Positions 13,102 through 24,486 of a stretch of DNA of 64,000 nucleotides are shown one piece after another. The stretch spans positions 17,851,715-17,915,714 of the forward strand of contig CM076650.1 in the NCBI GenBank assembly GCA_038496675.1, read 5' to 3'. The notes beneath the pieces are model-generated. The model was not told where the DNA came from. It saw only the letters and a list, made by a program, of their open reading frames with translations, and ran no database searches. Source of the DNA: Rachycentron canadum (Eukaryota > Chordata > Actinopteri > Carangiformes > Rachycentridae). The translations under genes were made by a program, and so were the position numbers. Numbering within the stretch: the stretch's first letter is position 1; each line of letters begins with the position of its first letter.

Positions 13102-16100
13102 GAGAGAGTGACTCCCACTGGTTCTTAGGAAGCTGAAATTAAACACGAATGTGCTCATGTGCACAGTGATTTACTATAGGATTACAAAACATGCTCAGAC
13201 TGACATAAACTCTTATTTGTCTCACACGGAGACACAGTAGAAGACAGCACACACCCAGACACACATACACATAACATCTACACACTCAGTGTCACACTGT
13301 ACCTGCACACACTAATGAAGTAAACACACAACATACACAAGTTGCAGGTGCTGACTGGTGCATCAAAGTCTTCCAGCAGTGGCAGACAAACCAGTCCTTT
13401 GGCAATGGACTTGTGCCACCAACTAGGAGAGTCTCTTCTCTCTTTGCACCATTCAGCTACATTCACTAGCTGCTATTGGTTAAAAGCAACTGAGAGCAAC
13501 TGATGGACAAGTGAATTGATGGATGGAAATCTTAATCCAAGAGCATCAGAGTTTTTTTTTTCTTTTTTTCAACTAAAGGATTGTGTGGCAGTTTAAGAAG
13601 TACCTCCACTACTCATGCATGCAGCCATGTTAAACATACAAACCGAATTCAGATGTGTTCAAAGACAATTTATTTTTTGTTTGCCGAGCTCTGGAGAGAT
13701 GTACATCCCCTATGTCATGGAGGTTGTTGGTGACTGGGGAAACACAGAAGTGTGAAAGCTGCTTAATAGACCTTTAACAATGCCTGTTCCAAAACCTGTA
13801 TGGTTTTGAAATGTCATCAAAAGAGAAATATTCATCGTTGATGTTTTCAAATACAGTGCATAGTATTTCAGGACATATTTGGCAGAAATTGTTTCTTTAA
13901 TTCCAATTCATGAATATCTATAGTAGAACACATTAAATACAAAGTAGTTACAATAGAGTGTGCACATATAGCATGGACCAAGATTAAACTGACTAAGGTT
14001 TTATCATGCTCAGTATTTCTGCTTATGTCATTGTATCCCAACTATATTTTCATATTATAAGCTTGTGAGCGTGACTTTTTCTGTTCTGTCTTTTTCTGTC
14101 GGCCTTGACATGCACCACTCTAGACAGAGATTATTTCATCATCCTCACTAAAACTGGACGGTTATGGTGCATGGAAATGCACCTAGTAATAAAAGGATGG
14201 CATCACATTTTGCATCCCAGTAGATGATGCATTCGAAACAAAGTGGTGGACTAAGGATAGCTTTTGTTTTTTTAAATTATATATTTATAAAAAAGGAGTT
14301 TACTTTCAATGGGTATCACCAGGCTTCTGAAAAGTTTTGATCTAAAAGAGCTCATGTACTGTCATGTACTTGCAATATTTTTCTCTTGAAATTTCCACTG
14401 ATTTGGGCCTTTTGTATTGTATCAAAACGAAAAGGCCTAATCTGGGGCCGTCATTGCTACGTTCACATACCACTTTCTTGTACTTTCTTGTGTGTGATAC
14501 ACAGTGGAAAATCTTAGCCTAAGAATAGTATAACAAACATCAACTAGGCCCATATTTTTATTCTAATATAAAACATTGTTGAGACTCATTTCAAGAGATT
14601 CAGTTTGTGACAATTTTAGGATTTTGGCACAAACTTTGTAATTGCTTTCTGGTAGAGTTTCAGTTGTGTCTGCTGGTGAAATAACACTGCAAATACATCA
14701 CTGGGGTCCTGCTGTAGTAGAAAATGATCAATTAGTGTATATTTCCATTCAAATGTTACAAAAAATTTCCATCAAAAAATCTGATGAGGTTGCAAAAAGA
14801 TGAAACAATTAAAGAATACAACAATAAAGAGGTCTCTGTGACTCAAAAAATCCCACTCCCAATTTCTCTCTGATTTGGGGGAATTTAAGTGATTGTTTAA
14901 GTGATTAAATGAATTTATTTTTCTTTGTAAATGGGGTTTCCTTTTTTTTTTCTTTCTGCGTTGTTTTTGTCAAACTGCCTATAAAAACAAGTGGAAGGAA
15001 ACATATTTGTGATATGAAGCAGACATAGTTGTGACCCAACAACAAATCAGTGCCAGTGTTGTCCATCCTCTCTACATCAGTTGCACCACCTATTACGTGA
15101 CTGCCCTCAACCTACAAGCTACAACACGCAGTCAGTCGTTAGACATTTAGTTAACCATCCTGTAATATCTCAAGCAGACTAGTCTGATTCAGTGCTCCTA
15201 AAATACTTGTTAGAAATGTTGAGAAGAGCATCCCCCTGTAGGTAGAGGATTAAATCATATGTGATCCATGAATGATCAGTTGACATCATTTTAAAAGTTT
15301 TGAAGGTTCAAGTTTTGGTTACTATTTTAAAGGAAATGTTAGTGAATAATTAAATTAATATATCATCTGTTTTCACTGTCACCTGTCTCCTACGTCAAAT
15401 ATATGAAATGGAACTGAATGAGGGGGATCATTTATTCTCCCAGTTTAACGTGCACCATCAGTTTTGAAAAAACACTCAGGAAAGGTCTTGTAGATTCTCC
15501 AAATCACATCCTCCTCCAATTGTTACCCTACATTGGTCCCTACATTAGCACAAGAGTTAAAATGTTTCCAGAGCAAACCTGGAACAACACCTGGAGATAA
15601 ATGCATGCTGGGAAAGGTTATCGTACAGAGTGGGAACACCCAGTTTTCCTCAGGTACACATTTGCATTAAATTTGTGTTTCCTTTTTAATCAAGATATTT
15701 GTCCTTTTCAGATAATTGTATCTGATTGTCCTCTCCAAATGATCATGAAATTTAATTGTCCAAAAATATGTCCAAGTATCTAAAATATGTGTTTTGTATG
15801 TGTATAAAAGATTTGTAACTGTAAAGCGAGACTGTTCATGTAATGGTAGTTTACAAACCTCAACACAAGTTATAATCTCAGAGTCCAGCTTCATGTTTAG
15901 CCCGTCTATGCAGTATCATTTATTGTTTTGATGGCTCATCAGAATGTGAGATATGAGTGTATGAATGAATGCATTTAGAAATATCTATAACAATTAATCC
16001 TCAACCGGTTTGAATACAATGACAAATGGTAAAATGCTTTTGTATTTCCTGTGTATGTTATGCAAGAATGAAACCATATTCATGTACTACTTGAATCATG

Positions 16101-16369
16101 TATTACACTGTAAAAACATATATCATTCAACTGTGTATAAAGTGTTATATGATCAAATAAATGGAAACTCAAATTTTCACCACTTGTCTTTTAATGATGT
16201 TTCAGAAACAGACCCAGGCTGCAGTAGTTGTATCGTGCAGTATTATAATATTGCCAATTATTACTAATTGCAAAGGTCATACAAGATTAAAAAAGTCATT
16301 AAAAAGTCATTTCACGTTACCTTTCAGGCTTCCTCACCACAGTGATCAGATTTACAGCGTCATCTATCA
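13102..16369 (+). other. slc24a2: 3' flank and probable 3' UTR of slc24a2
   Basis: AT-rich sequence follows the stop codon. AATAAA hexamers at 14188-14193, 14823-14828 and 16156-16161 are candidate poly(A) signals, and I cannot choose between them. No convincing open frame or RNA gene is seen. The last 200 bases may already belong to the LINE that follows. Confidence 0.5.
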
Positions 16370-17920
16370 GGATGTGATCTGCTTTACTTTGACAAAAGCC
16401 TCTTACAGCAGCATGTGTGGCTCTCTGCCATGACCAGTGTGATGCAACAGGGATTCAGTGGATACCAGAGGACAACCATTAGGACATACTCACCTGTCTG
16501 CTTTCCAGGAGTTAGTAAAAGAGAACACATCTCTCCCACTTTAGCTTCTCTCCATTGGCTTCCTGTAGGATATCGAGTAGACTTCAAAATCCTTCTGCTG
16601 ATTTATAAAGCTCCATCCTATTTGAAAGATCTCATAGTCTCTTATTATCCTACCAGAGCACTTCACTCTCAGAATGCAGGTCTGTTAGTGACTCCCAGTA
16701 TCTTTAAAAACAGACTGGGAGGTAGAGCCTTCAGTTATCGGGCTCCTTTACTGTGGAACCAGCTCTCTCCATGGGTCAGAGAGGCAGACACTCTCACTAC
16801 ATTTAAGATTAGGCTTAAAAACCTTCCTCTACAACAGAGCTTTTAGTTTGGGCCGGTTCAGGTAGCTCTGAACCATTTTATAGCTATTCTGCTATAGGCT
16901 TAGACTGCTGGGGGACACATCAGGTTACATGGAGCTCTTTCCTCTCCTCTCCTCTCCTCTCCTCTCCTCTCCTCTCCNNNNNNNNNNNNNNNNNNNNNNN
17001 NNNNNNNNNNNNNNNNNNNNNNNNNNNNNNNNNNNNNNNNNNNNNNNNNNNNNNNNNNNNNNNNNNNNNNNNNNNNNNNNNNNNNNNNNNNNNNNNNNNN
17101 NNNNNNNNNNNNNNNNNNNNNNNNNNNNNNNNNNNNNNNNNNNNNNNNNNNNNNNNNNNNNNNNNNNNNNNNNNNNNNNNNNNNNNNNNNNNNNNNNNNN
17201 NNNNNNNNNNNNNNNNNNNNNNNNNNNNNNNNNNNNNNNNNNNNNNNNNNNNNNNNNNNNNNNNNNNNNNNNNNNNNNNNNNNNNNNNNNNNNNNNNNNN
17301 NNNNNNNNNNNNNNNNNNNNNNNNNNNNNNNNNNNNNNNNNNNCCTCTCCTCTCCCACACTTTAAATTATCATTTTCATTATCTGCTGCACCTTGTAGTT
17401 TGGCCTTGGTATCTCGCTCTCTCTCTATTTGTGTTTCCACAGATCCACTGAAGCTCCATCTCTCTCCACCAACCACCCCCTGCATCACCCCCTTTCCCTT
17501 TTACCCCTGCTGTTAAACCGACCTGCCTTCCCTTCCCAGGAACCAGTCTACCACCCATTACTCCCATTAAGCTGCCTGACTCTCCCTGCCTTCCCTCCCA
17601 CCAAAAACTGCCTTCGTTAGCTCCTGCACACCATTTCCATCTGTGCATATTCTGTATTGTAACCTGTTTTCTTGCCTATATACAACATCTATTGCACGTC
17701 TGCCGGTCCTGGGTGAGGGATCCCTCCTCTGTTGCTCACCATGAGGTTTCTCTTTTTTCCCTGTTAAAAGGGTTTTTTGTACTGAATTTTTCCTCAGTGG
17801 ATGTGAGGGTCTAAGGGCAGAGGATGTTGTTATGATGCTATGTAAAGCCCTTTGAGACAAACTGTTTGTAAAAATGGGCTATACAAATAAAATTGCCTTG
17901 CCTTGCCTTGCCTTGCCTTT
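16370..17920 (+). mobile_element. L2/CR1-type non-LTR retrotransposon, truncated 3' end
   Basis: The frame 16415-16846 encodes the C-terminal end of a LINE reverse-transcriptase protein: LHWLPVGYRVDFKILLLIYK, then a GRAFSYRAPLLWNQLS segment and a final FKIRLKNLP, the recurring tail of teleost L2/CR1-like elements. About 1 kb of 3' UTR follows, with the familiar block GTAAAGCCCTTTGAGACAAA (17843-17862) and GGGCTATACAAATAAAATTG, ending in TTGCC pentamers at 17892-17918. A tandem-repeat tail instead of poly(A) fits that clade. The 5' part is missing, so it is a dead copy. A run of (CCTCT)n with an assembly gap sits inside. The left boundary is approximate. Confidence 0.8.
16978..17343. other. 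Assembly gap inside a (CCTCT)n satellite tract
   Basis: 366 N bases lie between CCTCT repeats on both sides (16940-16977 and 17344-17355). The true repeat length is unknown, and any open frame drawn across it is an artefact. Confidence 0.97.
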
Positions 17921-19722
17921 CTCTCTGCATTTCTGTTCAGGATACCCATTCACTTTATTGTAAGTGTCTGTCATGCAACAAGGTAGAAACAAATGTCACA
18001 CAAACCTTTCTATCACTTCAAGCTTTGCTCTATTATTACAAGATATGGACAAATTGCTGAACAATAATCTGAATAGGAGGAGGATTTATTTTGCCATTGT
18101 TATTTAGCATTTGGGGAACTACTCTATCACCACCACACACTTAGAACAGATGATTACACCATGACCACAGTTAGTAATTATGATGTACATTGCATCCTGT
18201 AAACTGAAATCTTATCTTAAAAATAAATCATTTAGTAATATAATATAGCTCACTTAGAAGCAGTTAACACTGACACGTTTGTCTTTTTAGCTAAATAATT
18301 AGTTAATCAGAACAACCTATCCAATGTCCATGACTTACCTTCTTGAAAAGGAAATTTTGAATCCAAATCCATTTATACATAATACTCAGTGTCTTCTGTG
18401 TTTGACATTTCATAAAATGATTCTCTGATTCTCTAGTAGTAGAATTACACTATCAAACATTTGGGCCAAAGATATTAATTTCATCTAGAGACATTAAGAA
18501 AATGTCCAACCCTGTTGTCTCTGCAGTAAAGACACTGCTAATGCAGACTCCAAGCTTCCATGCAGCCTCTGCCAAGATACCACTTCTTCTGCTGCTGATG
18601 ATACACACTCATGTTTGAATGACATTTTACAAGCATAGTGAACACAGCATCTGTTCCTGAACAAAATGAGCTTTATTTGACAGTTTCTTTTCAAAGCATA
18701 ATAACCCACATCATTCAACTCATTGAGTTCATGGATGGCAGATTAACCTCCCAGGGTCAAGATGAGCAACTGGGCCTCTATCAACCCCTGTTACTCACAC
18801 ACTCTGTACAGTGTGGATGGTTTTTCACTGCTGGAATATCACTTGATTGCTGCTGGTAAACTTGAATACAAATACTCCTTTAGGAATATTTAATATGTAA
18901 TCAAAAAGCTGTGAAGCTAATAACATTTTTTCAGGACACCCAGATAGCAAAATTAAATCTGTCCCAGTATATACTGATAGCAGTATACTCCACTGTCCAG
19001 GTGTGGCCCTTTTACATCTACATGCGGGTAGATTCTGACTGCTGTCCTCTGGTGTTGGCGGACAGCCTCGAGATTTTCTGTTTGTTTATCCAGATGTGGA
19101 AGTAGCATCATGCTATGGGCAATGACTTGGGTTGTGTTATCTGGGCATGGCCTCAAGGTCACTTCGTAAAGCAGGAGCCATGTTTAGGCCTTTTTAATAT
19201 CAGCTAATGTTGCACTTTTTTGCCTTAGTAATATGGACCCTGGCGTGCATTATAGAAATACATCATGACAAAGACTATCTGTAAAATTATATATTCTAGA
19301 TTAATCAGAGAATAGTAAATATAGTACAAGATCTCTGTAAAATCTGGGATTGTTACCTCCTTACCCTATAATTTCACCTATTGTTCCCCAGTACCTACAT
19401 ATAAACGTAAGAAATATAAGTAATAAATAAATAGAAACAACTAATGTTATTTCACAAGATTAGACCATATCTCTAATACCGTTGCGGTGATCTGAAGTCA
19501 ACCAGTCAACCAAATTAAATATGTAGCACTAATGAGCGGCAGCTAGGGGGCAGTAATGTGGCTACAAAGTTCAAAATAAAACGAAGAAGAAGACGCGGCC
19601 GGAAGTTTGCAGCTGTCACTTTCATAACAACATCACTGCTCCATGAATGGACCATAACAACGACCGGTCCGCGGAGTCGCTTCATTCATTTCCATGCGGT
19701 GATCGGTCTTTTAAGAAACGAC
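17921..19722. other. Intergenic DNA and xpa upstream region
   Basis: AT-rich sequence from 17921 to about 19480 shows no supported gene. The 250 bases before the xpa ATG are richer in G+C, with purine-rich GAAGAAGAAGACGCGGCCGG at 19582-19601, and probably hold the xpa promoter and 5' UTR. No TATA box is visible. Confidence 0.4.
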
Positions 19723-20224
19723 ATGGATCCCACGGAGACAGGGGCGGTGGAAGCTGCTGGGCCCGACCCACAGCCCAGTCCGAAACCCGAGCTTTCGGCA
19801 GCAATGCGGGCTAAAATCGAGAGGAACCGGCAACGCGCTCTGATGCTCCGGCAAGCTCGACTGGCGAGCCGCCCTTTGTCCGCCGTGGAGGGCGCAACTT
19901 CGGCCAAAGTCTCCAAGACCATCGACTCGGGCGCCGGGTTCTTCATCGAGGAGGAGGAGGATGGAGAGGAAGAGCAAAAGGCCAAAAAGGTGGTGCATCT
20001 GCCAGGTGTGTGTGTGCTTTGTAACTCACTCTCTCTCTGTGTCTCTCTCTTTATCTCTCTGTCTCACTTTATTTCTCTCCCTCTCTTTATCTCTCTCCCT
20101 CTCTTATTTGCAGCTCCGGTAATTGAACCAGACTATCTGCTGTGTGATGACTGTCAAAAACCCTTTATGGACTCGTACCTCAGCAATAGTTTTGACCTGA
20201 CTGTGTGTGACAAGTGCAGGTACA

Positions 20225-20264
<40 letters not shown>

Positions 20265-21760
20265 ACTGCAGATGTTTGTTAGACAATGAGCTTGAAATCC
20301 AAGTACAATAGTTTTTCTTGTAACTTCTGGAGAGGTGTAACATGTCTGCAGCAGTTATTAGAGTTTTTAACTAATGTGTTTCATAAGTCTATTATTTAGT
20401 TTCATTAGACACTGTTATATGTCTAAATTTGTCTTTTTGGTGTTTTAGTGAAATGCTTCATAAGTGCATTTTAACCTCACCAAGTCCTTTGTCTCTATTG
20501 TTATTTTATTATGTTGTATTATATTTTTATTCTTTTGTTACTTGTAAAGTAAAAACAGACTATTTTTAGTCTTTGCCATTTTGGTGAAACTACAAGACTG
20601 AAAGTGGGGTAGATAAAGTCATAAACTCCCCACAAGCTGTGAAATATCTGAATAAAAATGGCATCAAATTGTATTTTATGAGACTGCATTATTGTCTTTG
20701 TGCTGGATGACAGTCCAGTATCAACATCATGTTGAATAATTATTATGTGTTGAACTTTGTATTTTACATTCTAAAAAGTTTGATAGTGCAGCACCACTGT
20801 GCCAAGAAAGTTACATAGAAGGCCATGACTTTGATTTACACAATTAAATTGATGCCTACAAAATATTTAGTTTTCATCAAAGATTGGCTGCATGTCAAAT
20901 GTATGCTTCTGGCCATTTAGGCTTAAATTTGACTTGCACAGATTTGTATTGACATTTTCCTGTTTCCCTTAATCTGTGCAGTTTTTTGAATAGTTCACTT
21001 GACTGAAATACAGACTTAGAGTTTAAGCATCTTTCTCCTCAGAGACAATGAGGAGAAACACAAGCTGATCTCTAGAACTGAGGCCAAGCAGCGCTACCTG
21101 CTGAAGGACTGTGACCTGGACAAGCGAGAGCCTCCGCTCAGGTTTATACTGAAGAAAAACCCTCACAACCCATGCTGGGGAGATATGAAACTCTACCTCA
21201 AACTACAGGTGCTGTGTGTGTGCCCTATGACTGAAGCCTGAAGAATCCAGGTGTTGATTTTGAGCTAATGTCAGGTTCTGGGGAATTTAATAATTTTTTT
21301 AAAAACATTTTTTCACCCCCTTCATTCTTCTGTAAGGTTTACTTGTCCCCACTCTGCCTCAATAAGTCTGACTTGTGTGTTTGTCTACACTCAAGGTGGA
21401 GAAGAGATGTATGGAGGTTTGGGGTTCAGAGGAAGCTCTGGAGGAGGCCAGAGAAATGAGGGAAGAGAACAGAGAGGTGCAGAAACAAAAACGCTTCAAC
21501 AAGAAGGTCAAAGGTTGGTTTCCTGTTTGAGACAAAACTCTCATGAGTGAAATCAGTTCCACTGTGCCTTGTTCTAACATCAACGTCTGTGTGCATCTGT
21601 GTCAGAGCTGCGCAGGGCGGTGAGGAGCAGCATGTGGACCAAAGACACCAGCGTTCACCAACATCAGTATGGACCAGAGGAGGTGGTGGATCCAGAGGAG
21701 GACCTGTACAAGAAAACCTGCATTACCTGTGCACATGAACTCACCTATGAGAAGATGTAG
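19723..21760 (+). CDS. xpa: DNA damage recognition/repair protein XPA, 5 exons, 275 aa
   Basis: Nuclear scaffold of nucleotide excision repair that binds damaged DNA with RPA, TFIIH and ERCC1-XPF. Exons: 19723-20005, 20114-20219, 21043-21208, 21396-21513, 21606-21760; all junctions are GT-AG and in phase. Order along the protein: N-terminal RAKIERNRQRALMLRQARLA (nuclear-localisation/RPA32-binding helix), an acidic stretch (EEEEDGEEE) as in human, the zinc finger C105-x2-C108-x17-C126-x2-C129 at the same numbering as human, then the DNA-binding core with LLKDCDLDKREPPL and GDMKLYLKLQ, and a C-terminal ELRRAVRSS to HELTYEKM segment that contacts TFIIH. The length matches human (273 aa). ATG 19723 is the first in-frame ATG; the open frame upstream begins only at a GTG. 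No defect is seen. Confidence 0.96.
20016..20103 (+). repeat. CT-rich tract before xpa exon 2
   Basis: Imperfect CTCTCTCT/CTTTAT runs fill most of the 108-base xpa intron 1, up to the TTTGCAG acceptor that ends at 20113. It doubles as an extended polypyrimidine tract. Confidence 0.8.
20227..20263 (+). repeat. (CT)n microsatellite after xpa exon 2
   Basis: Uninterrupted CT dinucleotides start 8 bases after the end of xpa exon 2, just past the donor GTACAC at 20220-20225. Confidence 0.93.
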
Positions 21761-21865
21761 ACACAAACTCTGTTACAGTGGACAAGACGACAATGTTTGG
21801 TGTGGGGAACCATATCTCTTACAAATCCTCCATTGGCATTATTTTGTTTCTTTTTCTCACTCCTG

Positions 21866-21871
21866 AATAAA
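21866..21871 (+). terminator. xpa: Probable poly(A) signal of xpa
   Basis: AATAAA lies 105 bases after the stop codon in CTCCTGAATAAAACCACATT. It is the first canonical hexamer downstream of the coding region. Confidence 0.6.
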
Positions 21872-22849
21872 ACCACATTTTCATCATTTACAAGGGGCCA
21901 AAACTCACTCTTATGACAGACTTTTTTAGGTTTGTGGTAAATTCTGTTTTAAATAGCCATCATTCACCTGTTTAAATTGATTGGTCGTATTTTTTAGAAA
22001 TAACTGGATTGCCTGTCTAACGCACATCCTTTTGCTTGTTTTGTGTAAGACAGCAAATTTCTTTATAACTTAAGTCAAGTCTAAATGTTATTATTCACTT
22101 CATTACCATTTGTGGCCTTATTCACTGTTATAAGGTATAATCATTGTGGTTTCATTGGCTGTTATTCAGCACCTCTGCTTACATTAATTTTATTCTCATG
22201 CACTCCAACCTCAACTTCCAATTTATTATGTAATGACAGATTTAGTGGGGCAGACAGTGTGCTCTCAGGACTTACTGATAATTTATTCAAGATAGATAAA
22301 CTTGTTTTTCCAATCTTTTTTTTTACATTATACAAACGCTGTCGCAGTAAAGGGTGTGATAGTTGTCAGTTTTTTGGTATGTTGTGAAAATTAACATGTT
22401 TTATGGCTCACCTCAAAACGCCAATGAAACATTTGTGTGTGCTTTGTACTCTTGGCTGTTTGTATTTAAGTAGTGCATTTAATAAAACACCTCAGACATT
22501 TGAAATGAATGACTTTTATTTAAAGTTTTTTTTTTGGGGGGGGGGGGCAGACTTTCTATACATTGAAGTTTCTCTACAAAGTGCTCAACAGCCATTCAAT
22601 GATAGATCACGTAACATCAGAAGTTCGAGAGCAATTGCAACTGCTGAACTGTCAACCTCAAAAAAAAAAAAAAAATAAAGGTTCACTGGTGGACTCATGG
22701 TGGCAGTATACTGTCATATTAAGATACAATAGTGCCACTGCCTGGCAGTTGAGGCTGCTGTAAAGCCCTGCACTTAAGCCTGTAGAAAACTAAATCATTC
22801 TTTCCTGACATGTCCACACAGACAATGTTGAACATCTAATATGGAGGAA
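21872..22849. other. Intergenic DNA between convergent xpa and kpna7, left part
   Basis: AT-rich, with a T-run followed by a G-run (22523-22547) and an A-run near 22661-22676. No gene is supported. Confidence 0.5.
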
Positions 22850-23179
22850 TCAGTACATCATCCGACTCAAATTCTGAGTAGAACTTAAGACAAGCACCAA
22901 AACACATGCGTCTCTGGAAGCAGGTCCTTTGTCCAAAGTGACAAGTCCTTGTTGAGGGAGCTGGAAGTGAAGGAACCAAAGTGGATGGTTTGCCACTATA
23001 GAGCCGTTTGCCCTTTCAGAGATGGTGTAGCATCCCCTTTGATTAAGTTTGAGGCACTGGATGGCATGAAACTCAAATGAGGTCTTGTAGGAAGCCTTAC
23101 CTGTGCGGACAGCTCTGTCTAAGCCACCATGGGCCCCTGCTGTGTAGGCAGAGCCAAGAAGTGATTCCAGGATAGAGGG
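22850..23179 (-). pseudogene. Unidentified open frame, possible gene or transposon remnant
   Basis: On the minus strand a frame stays open for about 110 codons from 23179 to a TGA at 22852-22850, without a usable ATG until its last residues. It includes GAHGGLDRAVRTGKASYKTS and WFLHFQLPQQGLVTLDKGPA. Upstream (23180-23330) other frames continue with protein-like runs such as VKHYYLPKSTKEGFNN, as if frameshifted. An AG|GTAAGG donor-like site lies inside. I do not recognise the family. The composition is richer in G+C than the flanks. It could be a decayed gene copy, a transposon piece or chance. Confidence 0.22.
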
Positions 23180-24444
23180 TTATCGACATCCTTGTTCTTC
23201 ATGGCTTTGATGGCACAAAGCTGCGTTTGTGTTGTTGAAACCTTCCTTGGTGCTCTTTGGCAGGTAGTAGTGTTTCACCTTGATGAGCATCCTGTTGGAG
23301 CAGCCATAATACATAACATACTCCAGAGAGGTTCAGAGGGATGCAGAAGAGCCTTGAAAGACTCGAGGGATTGGCATTAACAGCATGGATGGCGATATTG
23401 TGATGCTTTCCAGGCTCTGAGGTTATCGATGAATCCCTTGTATCATTCACAGCCTCATGTGGAGATGTGGCAACATTCAACTGTAGAAAAGTGACATGTA
23501 CTACATACAGCTGGCAAAAAAGACTCAAGGGAAGTTTAGACATCAAACTATCAGTGGAATGTTTCCCATGTTATTGTGTGAAACTATAGTCTTACCACTG
23601 TTGCATCCACAGGCTTAATTCTCAGAGGCAAGTAAGGACTATAAACAACTTATCCTTCAACATAGACTGTGCCTAATAAGAATCCAGAGCATAGGTAATT
23701 AGCAAAAAAGCAAATCCATTTGCAGTACAAACATTTAAAAATGTTATTTAAAAAGCTACATGTTTGCTTATTGCCCAATTATCAGACATTACCAACTAAT
23801 TAGTGTAAACAAAATTGATCTTACCAGATGAAGCAGGTGCTGTAATTGACAAGTGTTTCTTGTAGAGAGAAGGGTGGAGTGGGGCGTTTAAAAAAAAAAA
23901 GACACTCCACTTTAGTCAAAACCCCCAAATATGGAATTAGATATTTATTAGGAAGCCAGCAAAATGATTTCAGCTACCAAGAAGGAAGTTGTAACAGAAG
24001 TCACAGCTGTAACAACTGTTTAGTATTACTACAGCATCTAAACATCTCAGGGGAGAAGCAAAGTGAGTTGAAGTTGCTATGATTTAGCACAAGTTAGTTC
24101 CTTTTCCATGTAAATAAAAGGAACTGTCTTAGCAACGTGGACCAAATTTTACATAAACCTCTAACCTGAAGTTACAGGGAAAATTTAGCTATTGTTTGAA
24201 GTTATAAAAGTGATATTCAGCCTTGAACTAGTCTTAACATGTATATTGTTAGTCTTTGGCAGCCACAGACCTTGAATTGACTAGTTTTTAATTCAATGCC
24301 CATCCCTTATAGACCCAACTACAAAGCCAGGACTCTGCTATACAGAGTTATTCCTAAATTAAGAGGCAAACATCACCCCTACGTACCATCTTACATTCAA
24401 GTGTTTTACCAGTTTGAGACAGATACACCTCTAAGGAATGGTAA
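23180..24444. other. Intergenic DNA downstream of kpna7
   Basis: AT-rich, non-repetitive by eye, with a short A-run at about 23890. The open frames here are short and not recognisable. Confidence 0.45.
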
Positions 24445-24454
24445 TTTATTTATT
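24445..24454 (-). terminator. kpna7: Overlapping poly(A) signals of kpna7
   Basis: On the minus strand the sequence AATAAATAAA gives two overlapping AATAAA hexamers only 33-37 bases after the stop codon. This predicts a very short 3' UTR. Confidence 0.55.
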
Positions 24455-24462
24455 CAATATGA

Positions 24463-24469
24463 ATTAAAA
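24463..24469 (-). promoter_or_regulatory. kpna7: Candidate cytoplasmic polyadenylation element
   Basis: On the minus strand TTTTAAT lies 8 bases upstream of the AATAAATAAA signal, in the kpna7 3' UTR. UUUUAAU is a known CPE variant bound by CPEB in maternal mRNAs. AT-rich sequence makes chance matches common. Confidence 0.3.
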
Positions 24470-24486
24470 CATTTAAACTTTTAGGT

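Noticed and set aside
16900..17516. Long frames across the N gap on both strands
   Set aside because: Most codons are undetermined bases; the rest is CCTCT repeat.
19558..19722. N-terminal extension of XPA
   Set aside because: The upstream in-frame segment opens at GTG and has no ATG before 19723; the N-terminus from 19723 matches the family length.
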